Shown here: one piece after another, positions 8,915 to 17,620 of the stretch
Position numbering within the stretch: the stretch's first letter is position 1
Layout of the letters: the number at the start of each line of letters is the position of its first letter
Assembly: GCF_001637205.1 (NCBI RefSeq)
Contig: NZ_LVJH01000070.1
Coordinates: forward strand, 434,001-498,000
Length of the DNA stretch: 64,000 bases
Direction of reading: 5' to 3'
Origin: Paenibacillus glacialis
Lineage (GTDB): Bacteria > Bacillota > Bacilli > Paenibacillales > Paenibacillaceae
Notes under the pieces: generated by a model
Seen by the model: the letters and a program-made list of their open reading frames with translations, nothing else
Databases searched by the model: none
What the model was told of the DNA's origin: nothing
Position numbers and translations under genes: made by a program

Positions 8915-9564
8915 TTCCCTTTAACGCTAGCATTTTTACTGGATATGCGGCTCTTTTGGTTCGAGTAATCGAAAGAGCCCTTCGCGTTATCTTTAGCCTT
9001 GTCCTTAGCCTTTTTACTTTTATCCTTGGCCTTTTTGGCTTTTTCGCTTGTCTTCTTCTTATTCTTCGCATCCTTTTTCCCAGTCGTGTTTGGTCGACTC
9101 TTTGATGATTTAGTTATTATTACACCAGGTTTAAGCAGTTGCTTTGTGTTGGAGTAGGACACGATTTTTACTGGCTTATTCTCGACAAATGAAAAGGTAA
9201 CATGAAGATTACCCTGTCCGTCTTTATAGGTTTTCTCCATATTTTCAATGATCATCGTCTGACTGAACAAGTTTTCGAAATTAAGTACAACCGGCTTTGC
9301 CTTCCATTGTTCCAACAGATTCCACGTTGTCTCTGGGGTCTTATAGGTGACGGTTTGCTTACTATCTTTCTCCCAAATGTTCTCCCATTGCCGTGGTAAA
9401 ATGCTCGAAAAAGAAACCCGATTCACTTTGGAAACGGGTTTACCTGTACGCTCCTGTCCGGTAATAACGGTAAATACCTCAACCTCATTACCCGATGTAA
9501 TCTGAATTTCTGCTGGGGTAATCGGGAACGTAAGACGGATTTTCCCTTGAGATAATGCCAACAT
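8911..9564 (-). CDS. xkdP: XkdP-like tail protein with a lysine-rich tail
   Basis: 217 aa. Seen: residues 1 to about 140 carry the XkdP N-terminal domain (LTFPITPAEIQI, VSFSSILPRQWENIW, MIIENMEKTYKDGQG). Known: XkdP of PBSX usually ends in a LysM domain. Here residues from about 155 on are instead a basic low-complexity segment made of KKAKDK-type repeats, with no LysM. Inferred: the wall-binding end has been replaced by a disordered basic tail, or lost. The role is at the tail tip between tape measure and hub. Confidence 0.75.
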   Translation of the reverse strand: MLALSQGKIRLTFPITPAEIQITSGNEVEVFTVITGQERTGKPVSKVNRVSFSSILPRQWENIWEKDSKQTVTYKTPETTWNLLEQWKAKPVVLNFENLFSQTMIIENMEKTYKDGQGNLHVTFSFVENKPVKIVSYSNTKQLLKPGVIITKSSKSRPNTTGKKDAKNKKKTSEKAKKAKDKSKKAKDKAKDNAKGSFDYSNQKSRISSKNASVKGK

Positions 9565-9567
9565 GGC

Positions 9568-12500
9568 TTACCCTCCATTCTCCAGAACTTTGTACAATTC
9601 TTCACCAAATACTTGACGAATCAATGCCCGACCTTGAGGGCTAGTCATCATCTTGGCAAATTGAGCAAAGTCTGTAATTCCTTTCGCTAGCTCTCCAAAG
9701 TCGATGTTAATGTTCTGAATGGTGACAGCTTTAGGTGTTGCAGGGGATGCCTGATTAAGTGTTTGGGCAATGGGAACGCCACTACCAACCATGCTCCCAT
9801 ACTGTGGTCCCTGAATACCTTGGACACCACTACGCAATGTTCCAGCAATCGAAGTCATCTTTTGTCGTATGGAATCCGACTTCAACCCACCTGCGAACAT
9901 TGAAACAAAGTTGCCTGCCCATTTGTCAGAATTGCTTGCTGGACCTTCTTTGGTCGGCGAGTGGAAACCAAGAAAATTCTTAATGACTCCTGCAGCATCG
10001 GAAACGGCCGCAGATAATGATGGGAATTTACTTCGTATTCCGGATGTCATCATAGAAATTAAATTACTTCCCCAACTGCTACCTTGGCTACTGATATTCT
10101 GTAACCCCATCAAATGCGACCGTGTCTCGCTTACCGCAGACTTTGCAGCAGAACTGATTCCTCCAAAGCTCTTCCCAGCCTGACCTGCTCCCTGCACGAT
10201 CTCCTGCGTGCTGCTCTTAGCTGTTTGTCCAAGCTGCTTTGTTTGGACTCCTGCTTTCTGAGATACTGTACCGACGGCGCGAATGTTGTCCTGAGCTTTT
10301 TTCGAATCTGTACTCTTTAACATTCCAACAAAGCGGTCTTTTATCTTGTCCACTGTCTGGGTGACACCGTTCTGATCCATTGCATTACTCAAAGACTGCT
10401 TTAAGCCATTCTTCGATACGTCCGAACGAAACGACTCGAAGGCCTTTTGAAGTTTTATAGTTTTCTCAGGCGTCATATTTCCGAAAGTAACCTTGGATTC
10501 AGGTGGTGCGACTGGAGCCGCTGCAGGTGTTTCTTTTTTCTTACCTGTGATCCAGTCACCGATGGAATAGATACCGTCTACAGCTTTTTTGGTCCATCCG
10601 GCATTATCGGCCATTGAACCAAGTTTTTCACCGACCCATCCTCCAGCAGCCGCACCGACAGCCGTACCGATGGGACCAGCTAGTGAACCGACCACTCCTC
10701 CGACGATACCTCCGGCAGTGCCACCCAGCATGGAACCACCTGTTGAAGATATGGCCGATCTAATACCATCTTTTTTTGTTGCCTGGTATAGGTCATAGCC
10801 ACCAAATCCAATCCCTGCCACAGTACCAACAATCCCCGCCGCCTTAAGTGCCTTTTTTCCACCTTTAAATAATCCCTTAATCATGCCACCTTTAGGTGCA
10901 TCAGGGATTACATCTGGAATTGATGAGGGGCTATTTAGCCGTGTTGGACTTCGGTAAGTAACCCGCGCCTTTGCTGGGGCTACATCAACATCAGGTAAGT
11001 TTGGTGCTCTTGTTGTTCCAGTACCACGTCGCGCACCTATGGCGTCCTTATTGCGGCCACCCAGAGTATTACGATTATTTGTTCCTTTACTGTTTAGCCC
11101 TAGCCCACGTCCACCTCGTTTGCTTCCTCGACCTCCTCGACGTTTTTTATTTCTACCATTCCCGCCAAGACCACCACCAGCCTCGTTCAGATATACCACA
11201 CTGGCATTAATGGTCATTGGGGATGCTGAGCCTAGCCCCCTCACTCCTCCACCGTTACCACCAATGCCACCTCTTTGAAGAGAGAACCGTTTTTTTGTAG
11301 GCGTGCCAACTTCTTCGGTAGGAGTAGAATTCTTTGCTGTCTTGCCCCAGCTGAGCCAACCGCGGGCTTTCTTGCTCCCAGCAATCGTATCGTCTACGAG
11401 TCCTTTGACAAATTTAGTCCCCTTAATAGTAGCGATACTGCCACCGATAAGAAGCAAACCTGTATTAATTGCAGTAAAGTGTTCACTATAAATGCTAGTT
11501 AACCCGCTAACAAAACCTACAACATTGGAGCTTATCGCCTGTATGTCGTCCTTATTTTCAGTCAGCAGATCATTAAATTCCTTAAGCGCCGGGAGGACAG
11601 CAGTAGATAGGTTCGCACCAATGTCTTGCATTTGTAAGTTTATTTCATTCCTAGTTCTGATCATATCAATCATAGGATTAGCATCTTGCTGAGTTTTAAG
11701 TAATTGATCAGTTGTGCCTGTAACGTCAGGGGCCTTTTGGAATGGAACTGCATACGTCTTCAATATAGCATCTGCATTATCCTCTGCTGCTGCTGATCCT
11801 AAGGATACCAACGATGCTTTTAATTCACTTCTTGTTTGGCTGGCAAAATCCGCGACTAATGCAGCTATTGCACCCTGACTCCGCTGTGTGTCTCCAGAAT
11901 TAATATCGGTCGTGAAGTCGCTAGCTTGCCTTGCTGCTTCATCCTTTCCAGATCCACGCAACTTAAAGTATGTTTCCATATCCCCAGTATTCAAAGCTTT
12001 GACCCCAAAAGTTTCTTTAAAAAAGTCAGCTGGCTTATCAAAATTAAATGCCCCTTGTTCTAGACTCTGACCCAAGAAGTTAGCCATTTGAGCAGAACTG
12101 CTGCCCGCATTCTTGAAATAACCACTATATTCCCAGAACGTATCATTCACGTCCTGCTGAGGATCGCCTACCATTTTATAAGCGTAGTTAATACTATCAT
12201 TGGCTTTGGAAGGACTCTCTCCAAAGACTTTAGACACTTGAGAAATTGCTCGTAAGTTTTCTTCTTTACCTGAGTCGGGACGGATGTACATCGACTTAGC
12301 AACTTCTTCAGCCAAACTGGCTACTTGATTCTTATCCTTCATTAATGGAGAGGCATCGGCTAGTAATGTTGCTCCCTCAGTTTTATTCGGAATGATACCT
12401 TGTTTCACTAGATCTTCCATTTTAGCCAATCCTGGTTGACGAAAATTCTCTGGCAAAAAGGGAGCACTCCTAGCAGCCTCGGAATTATATTCCATCACAT

Positions 12501-12951
12501 TGCTAAACATGGCATCTTTAAGCCCACCGCCCAGCAGCATGGCACCTGCTGTTGCAGTAATAGTTGCTATCTTAGATGAAATGGTATCCAATACTGGACT
12601 AACATCATCCTTTGCACGAATATGCACACGGGAGTCACTCATCCCTCTTATTTCCGCATCTGCCCGTGACGCAGAACGCCTTAGATCGTCTGCTCCGCTC
12701 CGAGCGCGCCGGAATAAATCATCAACATTTGCCCTTCCCAACCTACGTGTTTCGTCCGATGCATTACTAATCCGACTTCCCAGGTCATCTGCAGCGCTCC
12801 GAGATCGTCTGAGGTTAGAGACCAAATCATCCCCCATCTGTCCGGATGCGCGTCGGAAATCTAACAGATCATCGGTAGCACCGCGCAGTACTTTGCGTAT
12901 ATTCCTAACAGCACCAGAAATAAAATCCTGGGCTTCGAACGGAACCGTCAC
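9568..12951 (-). CDS. xkdO: tail tape measure protein (XkdO)
   Basis: 1127 aa from the GTG at 12951. Seen: N-terminal coiled-coil repeats built on DDL and R residues (residues 15-110), an Ala/Gly-rich membrane-like hydrophobic segment (about 705-780, GGTAGGIVGGVVGS), a Gly-rich linker (about 555-600), and coiled coil elsewhere. Known: tape measures set tail length at about 0.15 nm per residue, so a tail near 170 nm is expected. Start: the strong AGGAGGTG at 12975-12982 is about 25 bases from the GTG but 9 bases from an in-frame ATA at 12969, so translation may begin at ATA and add six residues. An in-frame TGA blocks any longer form. Confidence 0.88.
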   Translation of the reverse strand: MTVPFEAQDFISGAVRNIRKVLRGATDDLLDFRRASGQMGDDLVSNLRRSRSAADDLGSRISNASDETRRLGRANVDDLFRRARSGADDLRRSASRADAEIRGMSDSRVHIRAKDDVSPVLDTISSKIATITATAGAMLLGGGLKDAMFSNVMEYNSEAARSAPFLPENFRQPGLAKMEDLVKQGIIPNKTEGATLLADASPLMKDKNQVASLAEEVAKSMYIRPDSGKEENLRAISQVSKVFGESPSKANDSINYAYKMVGDPQQDVNDTFWEYSGYFKNAGSSSAQMANFLGQSLEQGAFNFDKPADFFKETFGVKALNTGDMETYFKLRGSGKDEAARQASDFTTDINSGDTQRSQGAIAALVADFASQTRSELKASLVSLGSAAAEDNADAILKTYAVPFQKAPDVTGTTDQLLKTQQDANPMIDMIRTRNEINLQMQDIGANLSTAVLPALKEFNDLLTENKDDIQAISSNVVGFVSGLTSIYSEHFTAINTGLLLIGGSIATIKGTKFVKGLVDDTIAGSKKARGWLSWGKTAKNSTPTEEVGTPTKKRFSLQRGGIGGNGGGVRGLGSASPMTINASVVYLNEAGGGLGGNGRNKKRRGGRGSKRGGRGLGLNSKGTNNRNTLGGRNKDAIGARRGTGTTRAPNLPDVDVAPAKARVTYRSPTRLNSPSSIPDVIPDAPKGGMIKGLFKGGKKALKAAGIVGTVAGIGFGGYDLYQATKKDGIRSAISSTGGSMLGGTAGGIVGGVVGSLAGPIGTAVGAAAGGWVGEKLGSMADNAGWTKKAVDGIYSIGDWITGKKKETPAAAPVAPPESKVTFGNMTPEKTIKLQKAFESFRSDVSKNGLKQSLSNAMDQNGVTQTVDKIKDRFVGMLKSTDSKKAQDNIRAVGTVSQKAGVQTKQLGQTAKSSTQEIVQGAGQAGKSFGGISSAAKSAVSETRSHLMGLQNISSQGSSWGSNLISMMTSGIRSKFPSLSAAVSDAAGVIKNFLGFHSPTKEGPASNSDKWAGNFVSMFAGGLKSDSIRQKMTSIAGTLRSGVQGIQGPQYGSMVGSGVPIAQTLNQASPATPKAVTIQNINIDFGELAKGITDFAQFAKMMTSPQGRALIRQVFGEELYKVLENGG

Positions 12952-12989
12952 TTTTGATGTAGCTGCTATTGTCTTTCACCTCCTTCCTT

Positions 12990-13160
12990 CTATTTCTTAG
13001 CCAGCCGCTTCGCCTCTTCTTCTGCGATCATCCCTGCGGCAAGACAGAAATAATACTGCCGCTGCTTATCAACTTCATACGGCAATATTTCTGAGGGTAG
13101 TCGCTTCTGGTTAATCCAAAAGGAAGCTACCCAACTTGCTTCTCCGTCTTGCTTGATGAT
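12990..13160 (-). CDS. -1 frameshift extension of the tail assembly chaperone
   Basis: This is the downstream frame of the XkdN-like gene. A run of seven A on the coding strand (13166-13160) is read as GCA AAA AAA in the zero frame, the classic slippery heptamer A AAA AAA. Slipping back one base continues for 56 codons (IIKQDGEASWVASFWINQ to EEEAKRLAKK) and ends at TAG 12990, giving a 184-aa fusion. No start codon or ribosome site serves this frame on its own. Known: tailed phages make a G/GT-type pair of assembly chaperones by such frameshifting, always just before the tape measure gene, which is exactly the position here. Confidence 0.82.
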   Translation of the reverse strand: MIKQDGEASWVASFWINQKRLPSEILPYEVDKQRQYYFCLAAGMIAEEEAKRLAKK

Positions 13161-13543
13161 TTTTTTGCTTCTTTAATCAACACATCCTTCGTTTCTTGAA
13201 AATTACGAACTGCTTGACTAAGGGCTGAATAATCATTTGGATTTTCTAACAAACGAGGTGGCAGCTCAAATTTGCTTGTACAGTTAAACGACTTCAACAG
13301 ATCAACATTATTCCAATCAAAATCATGTTCCGTAGCCTTGACGATCATTACGTCAATCTCGTTGTGTGATTCTTTTACGTTACCGTTGTCATCGTACGAT
13401 AATTCGTAAGCACGACGAACCTCCATCGTCGTTAGGCGGCGTACAGCCCAATCATCACCATCAGCAGACACCGTAATAATGTCATCCTTACGGCCAGCCT
13501 TTCCTTTTTCCAGATACTTTTGCAATTTGTCTTGGTTACTCAT
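13127..13543 (-). CDS. xkdN: tail assembly chaperone (XkdN-like), zero-frame product
   Basis: 138 aa. Seen: MSNQDKLQKYLEKGKAGRKDD, WAVRRLTTMEVRRAYEL and a charged C-terminus containing the slippery A run at codons 126-128. Known: XkdN/gpG-type chaperones coat the tape measure and recruit tail tube subunits; they are made in a long and short form. Context: between the tube protein gene and the tape measure gene. A GGAGG-type site (AGGAGGAATTATTA) precedes the ATG. The short form ends at 13127 and the frameshifted form at 12990. Confidence 0.85.
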   Translation of the reverse strand: MSNQDKLQKYLEKGKAGRKDDIITVSADGDDWAVRRLTTMEVRRAYELSYDDNGNVKESHNEIDVMIVKATEHDFDWNNVDLLKSFNCTSKFELPPRLLENPNDYSALSQAVRNFQETKDVLIKEAKKSSSKTEKQVG

Positions 13544-13595
13544 TAATAATTCCTCCTAATAGGTGTAATTTATTTGGGACAAAGAAAATAAAGAA

Positions 13596-13615
13596 GAGGA
13601 CGAGTATCCGTCCTC
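13596..13615 (-). terminator. hairpin between tube and chaperone genes
   Basis: GAGGACG and CGTCCTC form a 7-bp stem just after the XkdM stop, followed in the leftward sense by a T-rich run. It could act as a partial terminator or RNA stabiliser, lowering chaperone relative to tube protein output. Confidence 0.5.
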
Positions 13616-14059
13616 CTATGCCATATAATCCGGAAATTGTTTCACGAAATCATAATCTGTCGCGGTCCCCGACAATGTAATATCGATACCGTTATTGTCA
13701 TCTATCTTTGCAACCATGATGTCCATCTCGTCATGGATGTGAATACCTGTGATCAACACTCGCTCAGTATTCCCTGTCATCTTATCTTCGAGGGCACCCG
13801 TAATTCGGGGCAAGAACAATGTCTTACCTGCTTTGAAGTCTTCCAACAACCTATAGCGCAGGCGTGATTCCAGCTTTGACATGACCAACTTAACGGTAAT
13901 CTCATAACCTGTGAGCTGTTTTGTCTTCGTCATACGGCGTGCTCTAACAATATCAAGGTTCTCCGGCTTCAATAAAACCTCGATCTCCTTAATCGTTTGG
14001 ATATCATCACCGTTGTCGTCCTGAACAGACAGGTTACGGCCAATCAGTTCGCGTTCCAT
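13616..14059 (-). CDS. xkdM: phage tail tube protein (XkdM)
   Basis: 147 aa, the usual XkdM length. Seen: an N-terminal strand block (GRNLSVQDDNGDDIQTI), a ARRMTKTKQLTGYEITVKL core and a C-terminal FVKQFPDYM. Known: XkdM-type proteins stack as hexamers to form the inner tube that the sheath surrounds. Context: directly follows the sheath gene, spaced by 3 bases, and precedes a hairpin and the chaperone gene, as in PBSX. Confidence 0.88.
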   Translation of the reverse strand: MERELIGRNLSVQDDNGDDIQTIKEIEVLLKPENLDIVRARRMTKTKQLTGYEITVKLVMSKLESRLRYRLLEDFKAGKTLFLPRITGALEDKMTGNTERVLITGIHIHDEMDIMVAKIDDNNGIDITLSGTATDYDFVKQFPDYMA

Positions 14060-14062
14060 TGA

Positions 14063-15415
14063 TTACGCCACCTCCCAAGTGATATAGAATGCTTCGATAG
14101 CGTCCAGTGGTTTTGCAAACACTTTGAAGAAAGCATAATCGAAGTCGCTCGTTTTTGAACCGTCTTCTGTAAATGTGAAGTTATCAGCAATCGCCTTTTG
14201 CTGTCCGCGGATTTTAAGGTACTCAAGAACGGCAGCAATAAACATTCCACGGCCATCTTTATCGTTGTCTAGCTTTGCCTTTTGCTTTTTGGCAGTTGCA
14301 TAAATATCATTAAGCACTTGGTCAATCGTCATAGACACTCTGATCTTTCCGAAGTCCTCACGCTCTCCCGTTCCAAGTGTGGTCAGCGTATTAATTGCTG
14401 ATTCAATGATATAGTCGTAACCGTCACGGGTAGCCATTAGCGTACCTTCAGCCAATCCCTTAATCACTTCGCTATGGCTCCAGTCCACCTTTGCTAGCTT
14501 CATAGGCACCTTTACACCTGTAAATGATTTGTTCGCAGGAGTACCAGCGGCCAACCCTGCCACCCAAGCAGCCCATTCAACTGAACTATAAGTTTTACCA
14601 TTGAGGTGTTCACCAGCTAAAGTACAGTTAATGATGTAACGTGCATTCATCGCACGACTACGTTCATTGTGCGACTCAATATCACCATCCTTAGACGCTT
14701 CCCCTGCAACAACCAACTGTGCGAGTTTACGTGCCTTTATGCGGCGATCCAACAGCCATTGTTTGCAAGCTACTTGGACAGCTTTGTCAGTGGATGGCAG
14801 ATAGAATACATCAAAGGTTAGGCCATCAATCCGGTTAAAGATCCGACTCCAATCGGATGCAGTCATCGTAGCCGTCCCCGTGATACCACCAGCTAATTTT
14901 GTATAAGCCAAGTCAGCCAGTGCAGTTACTCCTGTATTTTTCAAACGGACCATTGCCGACTTCTTCAGTATTTCAATCGCTTCAGCTTTGTCAGCAACCA
15001 GGTATGTCTCCGTATCATAGGTCCCTTGGCTATCTCGGATCACGATCTCTTTCTTTAAAACATCTACCAATGCTGTCCGTACCATAAATTCAAAGTCATT
15101 ACCGCGCGTCCCTGGATAACGTGCCTCAATGGTGTAGCTATCAGGCACAGCATAAAGAGCTGGCTTTTCTTGCTCGTTGGTGACGCGGTAGCCGACCACC
15201 GTTGCCCCACTCTCTGCAGCAAGCTCTAATTCGTCCACAAGCAAGCCCGATTCCTTTAGTCGTTCAGAAGTATCCGCCATATCAATTGCTTGGTTAGGCG
15301 CCCCCCACTCGGCTTGATAAGGGATCAGCACACGACCCGTAACCGGGATAATGCGAGCCTTTGCTAGTGCGATTAGCTCAACGTAGGCACCTGCTCTATT
15401 CCTTTGTATCGACAT
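14063..15415 (-). CDS. xkdK: phage tail sheath protein (XkdK)
   Basis: 450 aa. Seen: an N-terminal AGAYVELIALAKARI arm, a domain with ARYPGTRGNDFEFMVR, the core LTFDVFYLPSTDKAV, the conserved segment TLTTLGTGEREDFGKIRVSMTIDQVLND and a C-terminal DAIEAFYITWEV strand. Known: sheath proteins form the contracting outer tube of myophages and phage tail-like bacteriocins. It proves that this prophage is a contractile-tailed phage. Its start overlaps the preceding small gene by 20 bases. Confidence 0.92.
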   Translation of the reverse strand: MSIQRNRAGAYVELIALAKARIIPVTGRVLIPYQAEWGAPNQAIDMADTSERLKESGLLVDELELAAESGATVVGYRVTNEQEKPALYAVPDSYTIEARYPGTRGNDFEFMVRTALVDVLKKEIVIRDSQGTYDTETYLVADKAEAIEILKKSAMVRLKNTGVTALADLAYTKLAGGITGTATMTASDWSRIFNRIDGLTFDVFYLPSTDKAVQVACKQWLLDRRIKARKLAQLVVAGEASKDGDIESHNERSRAMNARYIINCTLAGEHLNGKTYSSVEWAAWVAGLAAGTPANKSFTGVKVPMKLAKVDWSHSEVIKGLAEGTLMATRDGYDYIIESAINTLTTLGTGEREDFGKIRVSMTIDQVLNDIYATAKKQKAKLDNDKDGRGMFIAAVLEYLKIRGQQKAIADNFTFTEDGSKTSDFDYAFFKVFAKPLDAIEAFYITWEVA

Positions 15416-15638
15416 TCACTGTTTCCTCCTTCGTTACTGGACGCAAGTATGCTTCCAGCTTTTGATTAACTTCTTGCCTTGATAACAGGGCATCAGTTTT
15501 ACAATCAAAAAGAGCGCCCGCGATTTCAAAGCGTTCCCGCTTCAATACCACTGCGCCCTCAATCCATTCCTGCTTGGTTCGTTTGTTCAGATCATTCGAA
15601 ACATCTACAGGCTCTCGGACTGTTTTTTTAACACTCAT
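15396..15638 (-). CDS. small protein before the tail sheath gene
   Basis: 80 aa, charged, with a helical centre. It contains RTKQEWIEGAVVLKRERFEIAGALF. It starts inside the stop of the tail terminator gene (4-base overlap) and ends 20 bases inside the sheath gene. PBSX-like phages have a small protein in this slot. No function is known; a sheath assembly or stabilising role is only a guess. Confidence 0.6.
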   Translation of the reverse strand: MSVKKTVREPVDVSNDLNKRTKQEWIEGAVVLKRERFEIAGALFDCKTDALLSRQEVNQKLEAYLRPVTKEETVNVDTKE

Positions 15639-16123
15639 AGCTTGTACTCCCCTTCATCGATATAGAAATCGTTGATTTTTTCCACCGGCTGCCCATCGTC
15701 TTTGATCAGTAGCTTAGGAACGTGTAGCAAATAAGAATACCGGAAAGTAACCTCTGTCCGATCCTTCAGCTCACGCGTACGTGGTGCCTCTATCACCATC
15801 ATGATCCCGAAGCGCTTTGATGCTACGCAGAATCTACGTTGCCGAAGGAATAAGAAGAAAGGAGCCAGGTCCAACGGAATCGGCTCCCCTTGATCCTCTT
15901 CTCCTATCCGTTCCATATCAAAATGGAAGACCAGTCCCACATCCTCAATAATCCGGTCTGCCATCGGTGTATGCACTTTGTCTGAAACCAGATCAGTTTC
16001 CACAAATACGCTTGGTCGCTCAAACTGTCCAGCTTGCCATAACGATCGATCCCGAAGAATCGGAAGCTCAGGATAAACCTGCTGCACGATCTCAGCCCAC
16101 GCTTTAAGCCCAACATCCATCAT
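15635..16123 (-). CDS. tail terminator protein (XkdJ/DUF6838-like)
   Basis: 162 aa. Seen: an N-terminal helix with VQQVYPELPILRDRS, strands with FERPSVFVETDLV, FHFDMERI and EVTFRYSYLLHV. Known: tail terminators of PBSX-like phages have this helix-strand layout and cap the tail tube and sheath. Context: between the HK97 gp10-like protein and the sheath, with 4-base overlaps both sides. The assignment rests on position and fold pattern more than exact motifs. Confidence 0.7.
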   Translation of the reverse strand: MMDVGLKAWAEIVQQVYPELPILRDRSLWQAGQFERPSVFVETDLVSDKVHTPMADRIIEDVGLVFHFDMERIGEEDQGEPIPLDLAPFFLFLRQRRFCVASKRFGIMMVIEAPRTRELKDRTEVTFRYSYLLHVPKLLIKDDGQPVEKINDFYIDEGEYKL

Positions 16124-16644
16124 GACAGCATCCTCTCCAATTCCTTTTCCAAACGCTTCTGGATTAAAGCATTCATTCCGCCTTCCAACTGCTTGATGGC
16201 AATGTCAAAATAATGCCGACCAATAAATGTTCTTGGTTTTGCCATAAAGCCGCCTTTAGCGTTTGGATCATAAATGAATGCTCCTACACTATCCCAGTAA
16301 CCAGGTACAAAGTGGGCCTTGTGAATTGTATATCCATCATTAATCAACCGTGGATATCCCGCTTTGCTTGGATCATTGCTTCGGGTTCCCAAATTAGAAC
16401 CAACTTCAAGTGTGATTGCATTACGATCCACATCCCATTCCCATACATTTCCGTCTTCGCCACGCGTGAACGAGTTCCACATCAAACCCGTATTAATAAG
16501 ATCCTGCTTATCGATCTCGTCAATGACTAAGTTTAATAGTGTCTCCCCCACAGCTTCAGCAATATTACGGAGGATCTCACTCACTCCTTCATCGCTCAGC
16601 TTTTTAAACTTACGGGCCAAGCCGTCGAAATCATGAATGTTCAC
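16120..16644 (-). CDS. HK97 gp10-like tail completion protein (XkdI)
   Basis: 174 aa. Seen: an N-terminal basic region LARKFKKLSDEGVSEIL, a charged helix, TGLMWNSFTRG (the typical tail component 'TG.L..S' motif), and the C-terminal GGFMAKPRTFIGRHYFD. Known: this family joins the head connector to the tail. It overlaps both neighbours, so is translated as part of the head-tail joining set. Confidence 0.75.
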   Translation of the reverse strand: MNIHDFDGLARKFKKLSDEGVSEILRNIAEAVGETLLNLVIDEIDKQDLINTGLMWNSFTRGEDGNVWEWDVDRNAITLEVGSNLGTRSNDPSKAGYPRLINDGYTIHKAHFVPGYWDSVGAFIYDPNAKGGFMAKPRTFIGRHYFDIAIKQLEGGMNALIQKRLEKELERMLS

Positions 16645-16957
16645 TGCCCTTCACCTCACATGTAACAAGGATCTCTCTCCAATATCGCCGGGGAATCGCA
16701 TCAATAACTAAGTAGCGACGACCTAGTAGATGTATCTCATCACTAAGCTTCACATCGGCTGATTTAGGTAAGCCTATCGTCTTCTTTATGATATACAATA
16801 CAGGCTTTTCATCCGTCTTCTCGGACGTTTCAGTCTTAATGACAAAGCACTTATGATCCCCTACCTTGCCGGACTTCCGATCACTGAACAGGTCGTCGCC
16901 ATCCTTCTTCCTAGTTACCCGGTACAGTGCCAACGGTGTATGGAAGCGATGGTTCAT
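16631..16957 (-). CDS. head closure / head-tail adaptor protein
   Basis: 108 aa. Seen: a small beta-barrel pattern with FHTPLALYRVTRKKDGDD at the start and GRRYLVIDAIPRRYWREILVTCEV near the end. This is typical of SPP1 gp16-type head closure proteins (XkdH/YqbH slot). Context: overlaps the gp10-like gene by 14 bases and the connector gene by 4. Assigned by position and strand pattern. Confidence 0.65.
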   Translation of the reverse strand: MNHRFHTPLALYRVTRKKDGDDLFSDRKSGKVGDHKCFVIKTETSEKTDEKPVLYIIKKTIGLPKSADVKLSDEIHLLGRRYLVIDAIPRRYWREILVTCEVKGSEHS

Positions 16958-17337
16958 AGCAAATAGGCCGTAACGTTTCCGTCATCGGCCTGCTCCTGCT
17001 TCTGAATCCACAGGAAGAGAATATTATCTACATCAGCGTTGCCTGTGGTCTTACCCGCTACTGCTTGCCTCGTATAGGTCCATGCTCCATCACTTTCTGA
17101 AGAATATCCCCTCGCTACTGATGCAAGATACTCCTCACTATCTTGAAGCGCTAGCGACTCTGCTAGCCTTACCCAGGCCAACATGAGCTGCTTATCTACC
17201 GTTTCAGGAAATTTAACAGGCAAGTATAATTCTATCCTAGTCTGCGCGTCATCAATGTACTGCTCCAACAGTTCAGGCAAGGCTTCCTGGACTGCACTCA
17301 CACGACTACGTAGTTGGAGGATCGTCGGTGTTAGCAT
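16954..17337 (-). CDS. head-tail connector protein (YqbG/gp6-like)
   Basis: 127 aa, mostly helical: LRSRVSAVQEALPELLEQYIDDAQTRIELYL, then LMLAWVRLAESLALQDSEEYLAS. Known: all-helical connectors of about this length (SPP1 gp15, YqbG) bind under the portal. Its start lies 32 bases inside the preceding YqbF-like gene, an unusually long overlap for this operon but with a plausible GAGGA ribosome site. Confidence 0.65.
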   Translation of the reverse strand: MLTPTILQLRSRVSAVQEALPELLEQYIDDAQTRIELYLPVKFPETVDKQLMLAWVRLAESLALQDSEEYLASVARGYSSESDGAWTYTRQAVAGKTTGNADVDNILFLWIQKQEQADDGNVTAYLL

Positions 17338-17620
17338 CGGACTGTCCCTTTCCTTCTAGCGCGGTTAGCGCCTTAATCAGTTCAGGCTTCTTCATATCAC
17401 TAAAACCCTCTACTTCCAATGCCTTCGCCTTATCTTTAAGTTGGACAGGTGTCAGGTCCTCCAGTGGAACGACCTTTTCCTCACGTATCTCAAAGTCTGA
17501 TTGGTCTCGTAACTTCTTCAAAACTGATTCACTTTCAATAAGCACCGACACCCTCGGTTCAAACCTGATGCCATGCAGGGTAAGGGACGCGTTGGTCCCC
17601 CTATACGTAACGTATGCCAT
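17306..17620 (-). CDS. YqbF-like protein with HeH/LEM-type helix pair
   Basis: 104 aa. Seen: an N-terminal beta domain (YVTYRGTNASLTLHGIRFEP) and a C-terminal helix-extension-helix LTPVQLKDKAKALEVEGFSDMKKPELIKAL, followed by a polar tail. Known: YqbF-type proteins sit next to the major capsid gene in PBSX/skin-like phages. The helix pair resembles SAP/HeH motifs that touch nucleic acid. Function in the head is unknown. Confidence 0.65.
   Translation of the reverse strand: MAYVTYRGTNASLTLHGIRFEPRVSVLIESESVLKKLRDQSDFEIREEKVVPLEDLTPVQLKDKAKALEVEGFSDMKKPELIKALTALEGKGQSDANTDDPPTT

Noticed and set aside
10500..11300. several long rightward frames over the tape measure gene
   Set aside because: Shadows produced by GC-rich, low-complexity parts of the tape measure gene; no ribosome sites.
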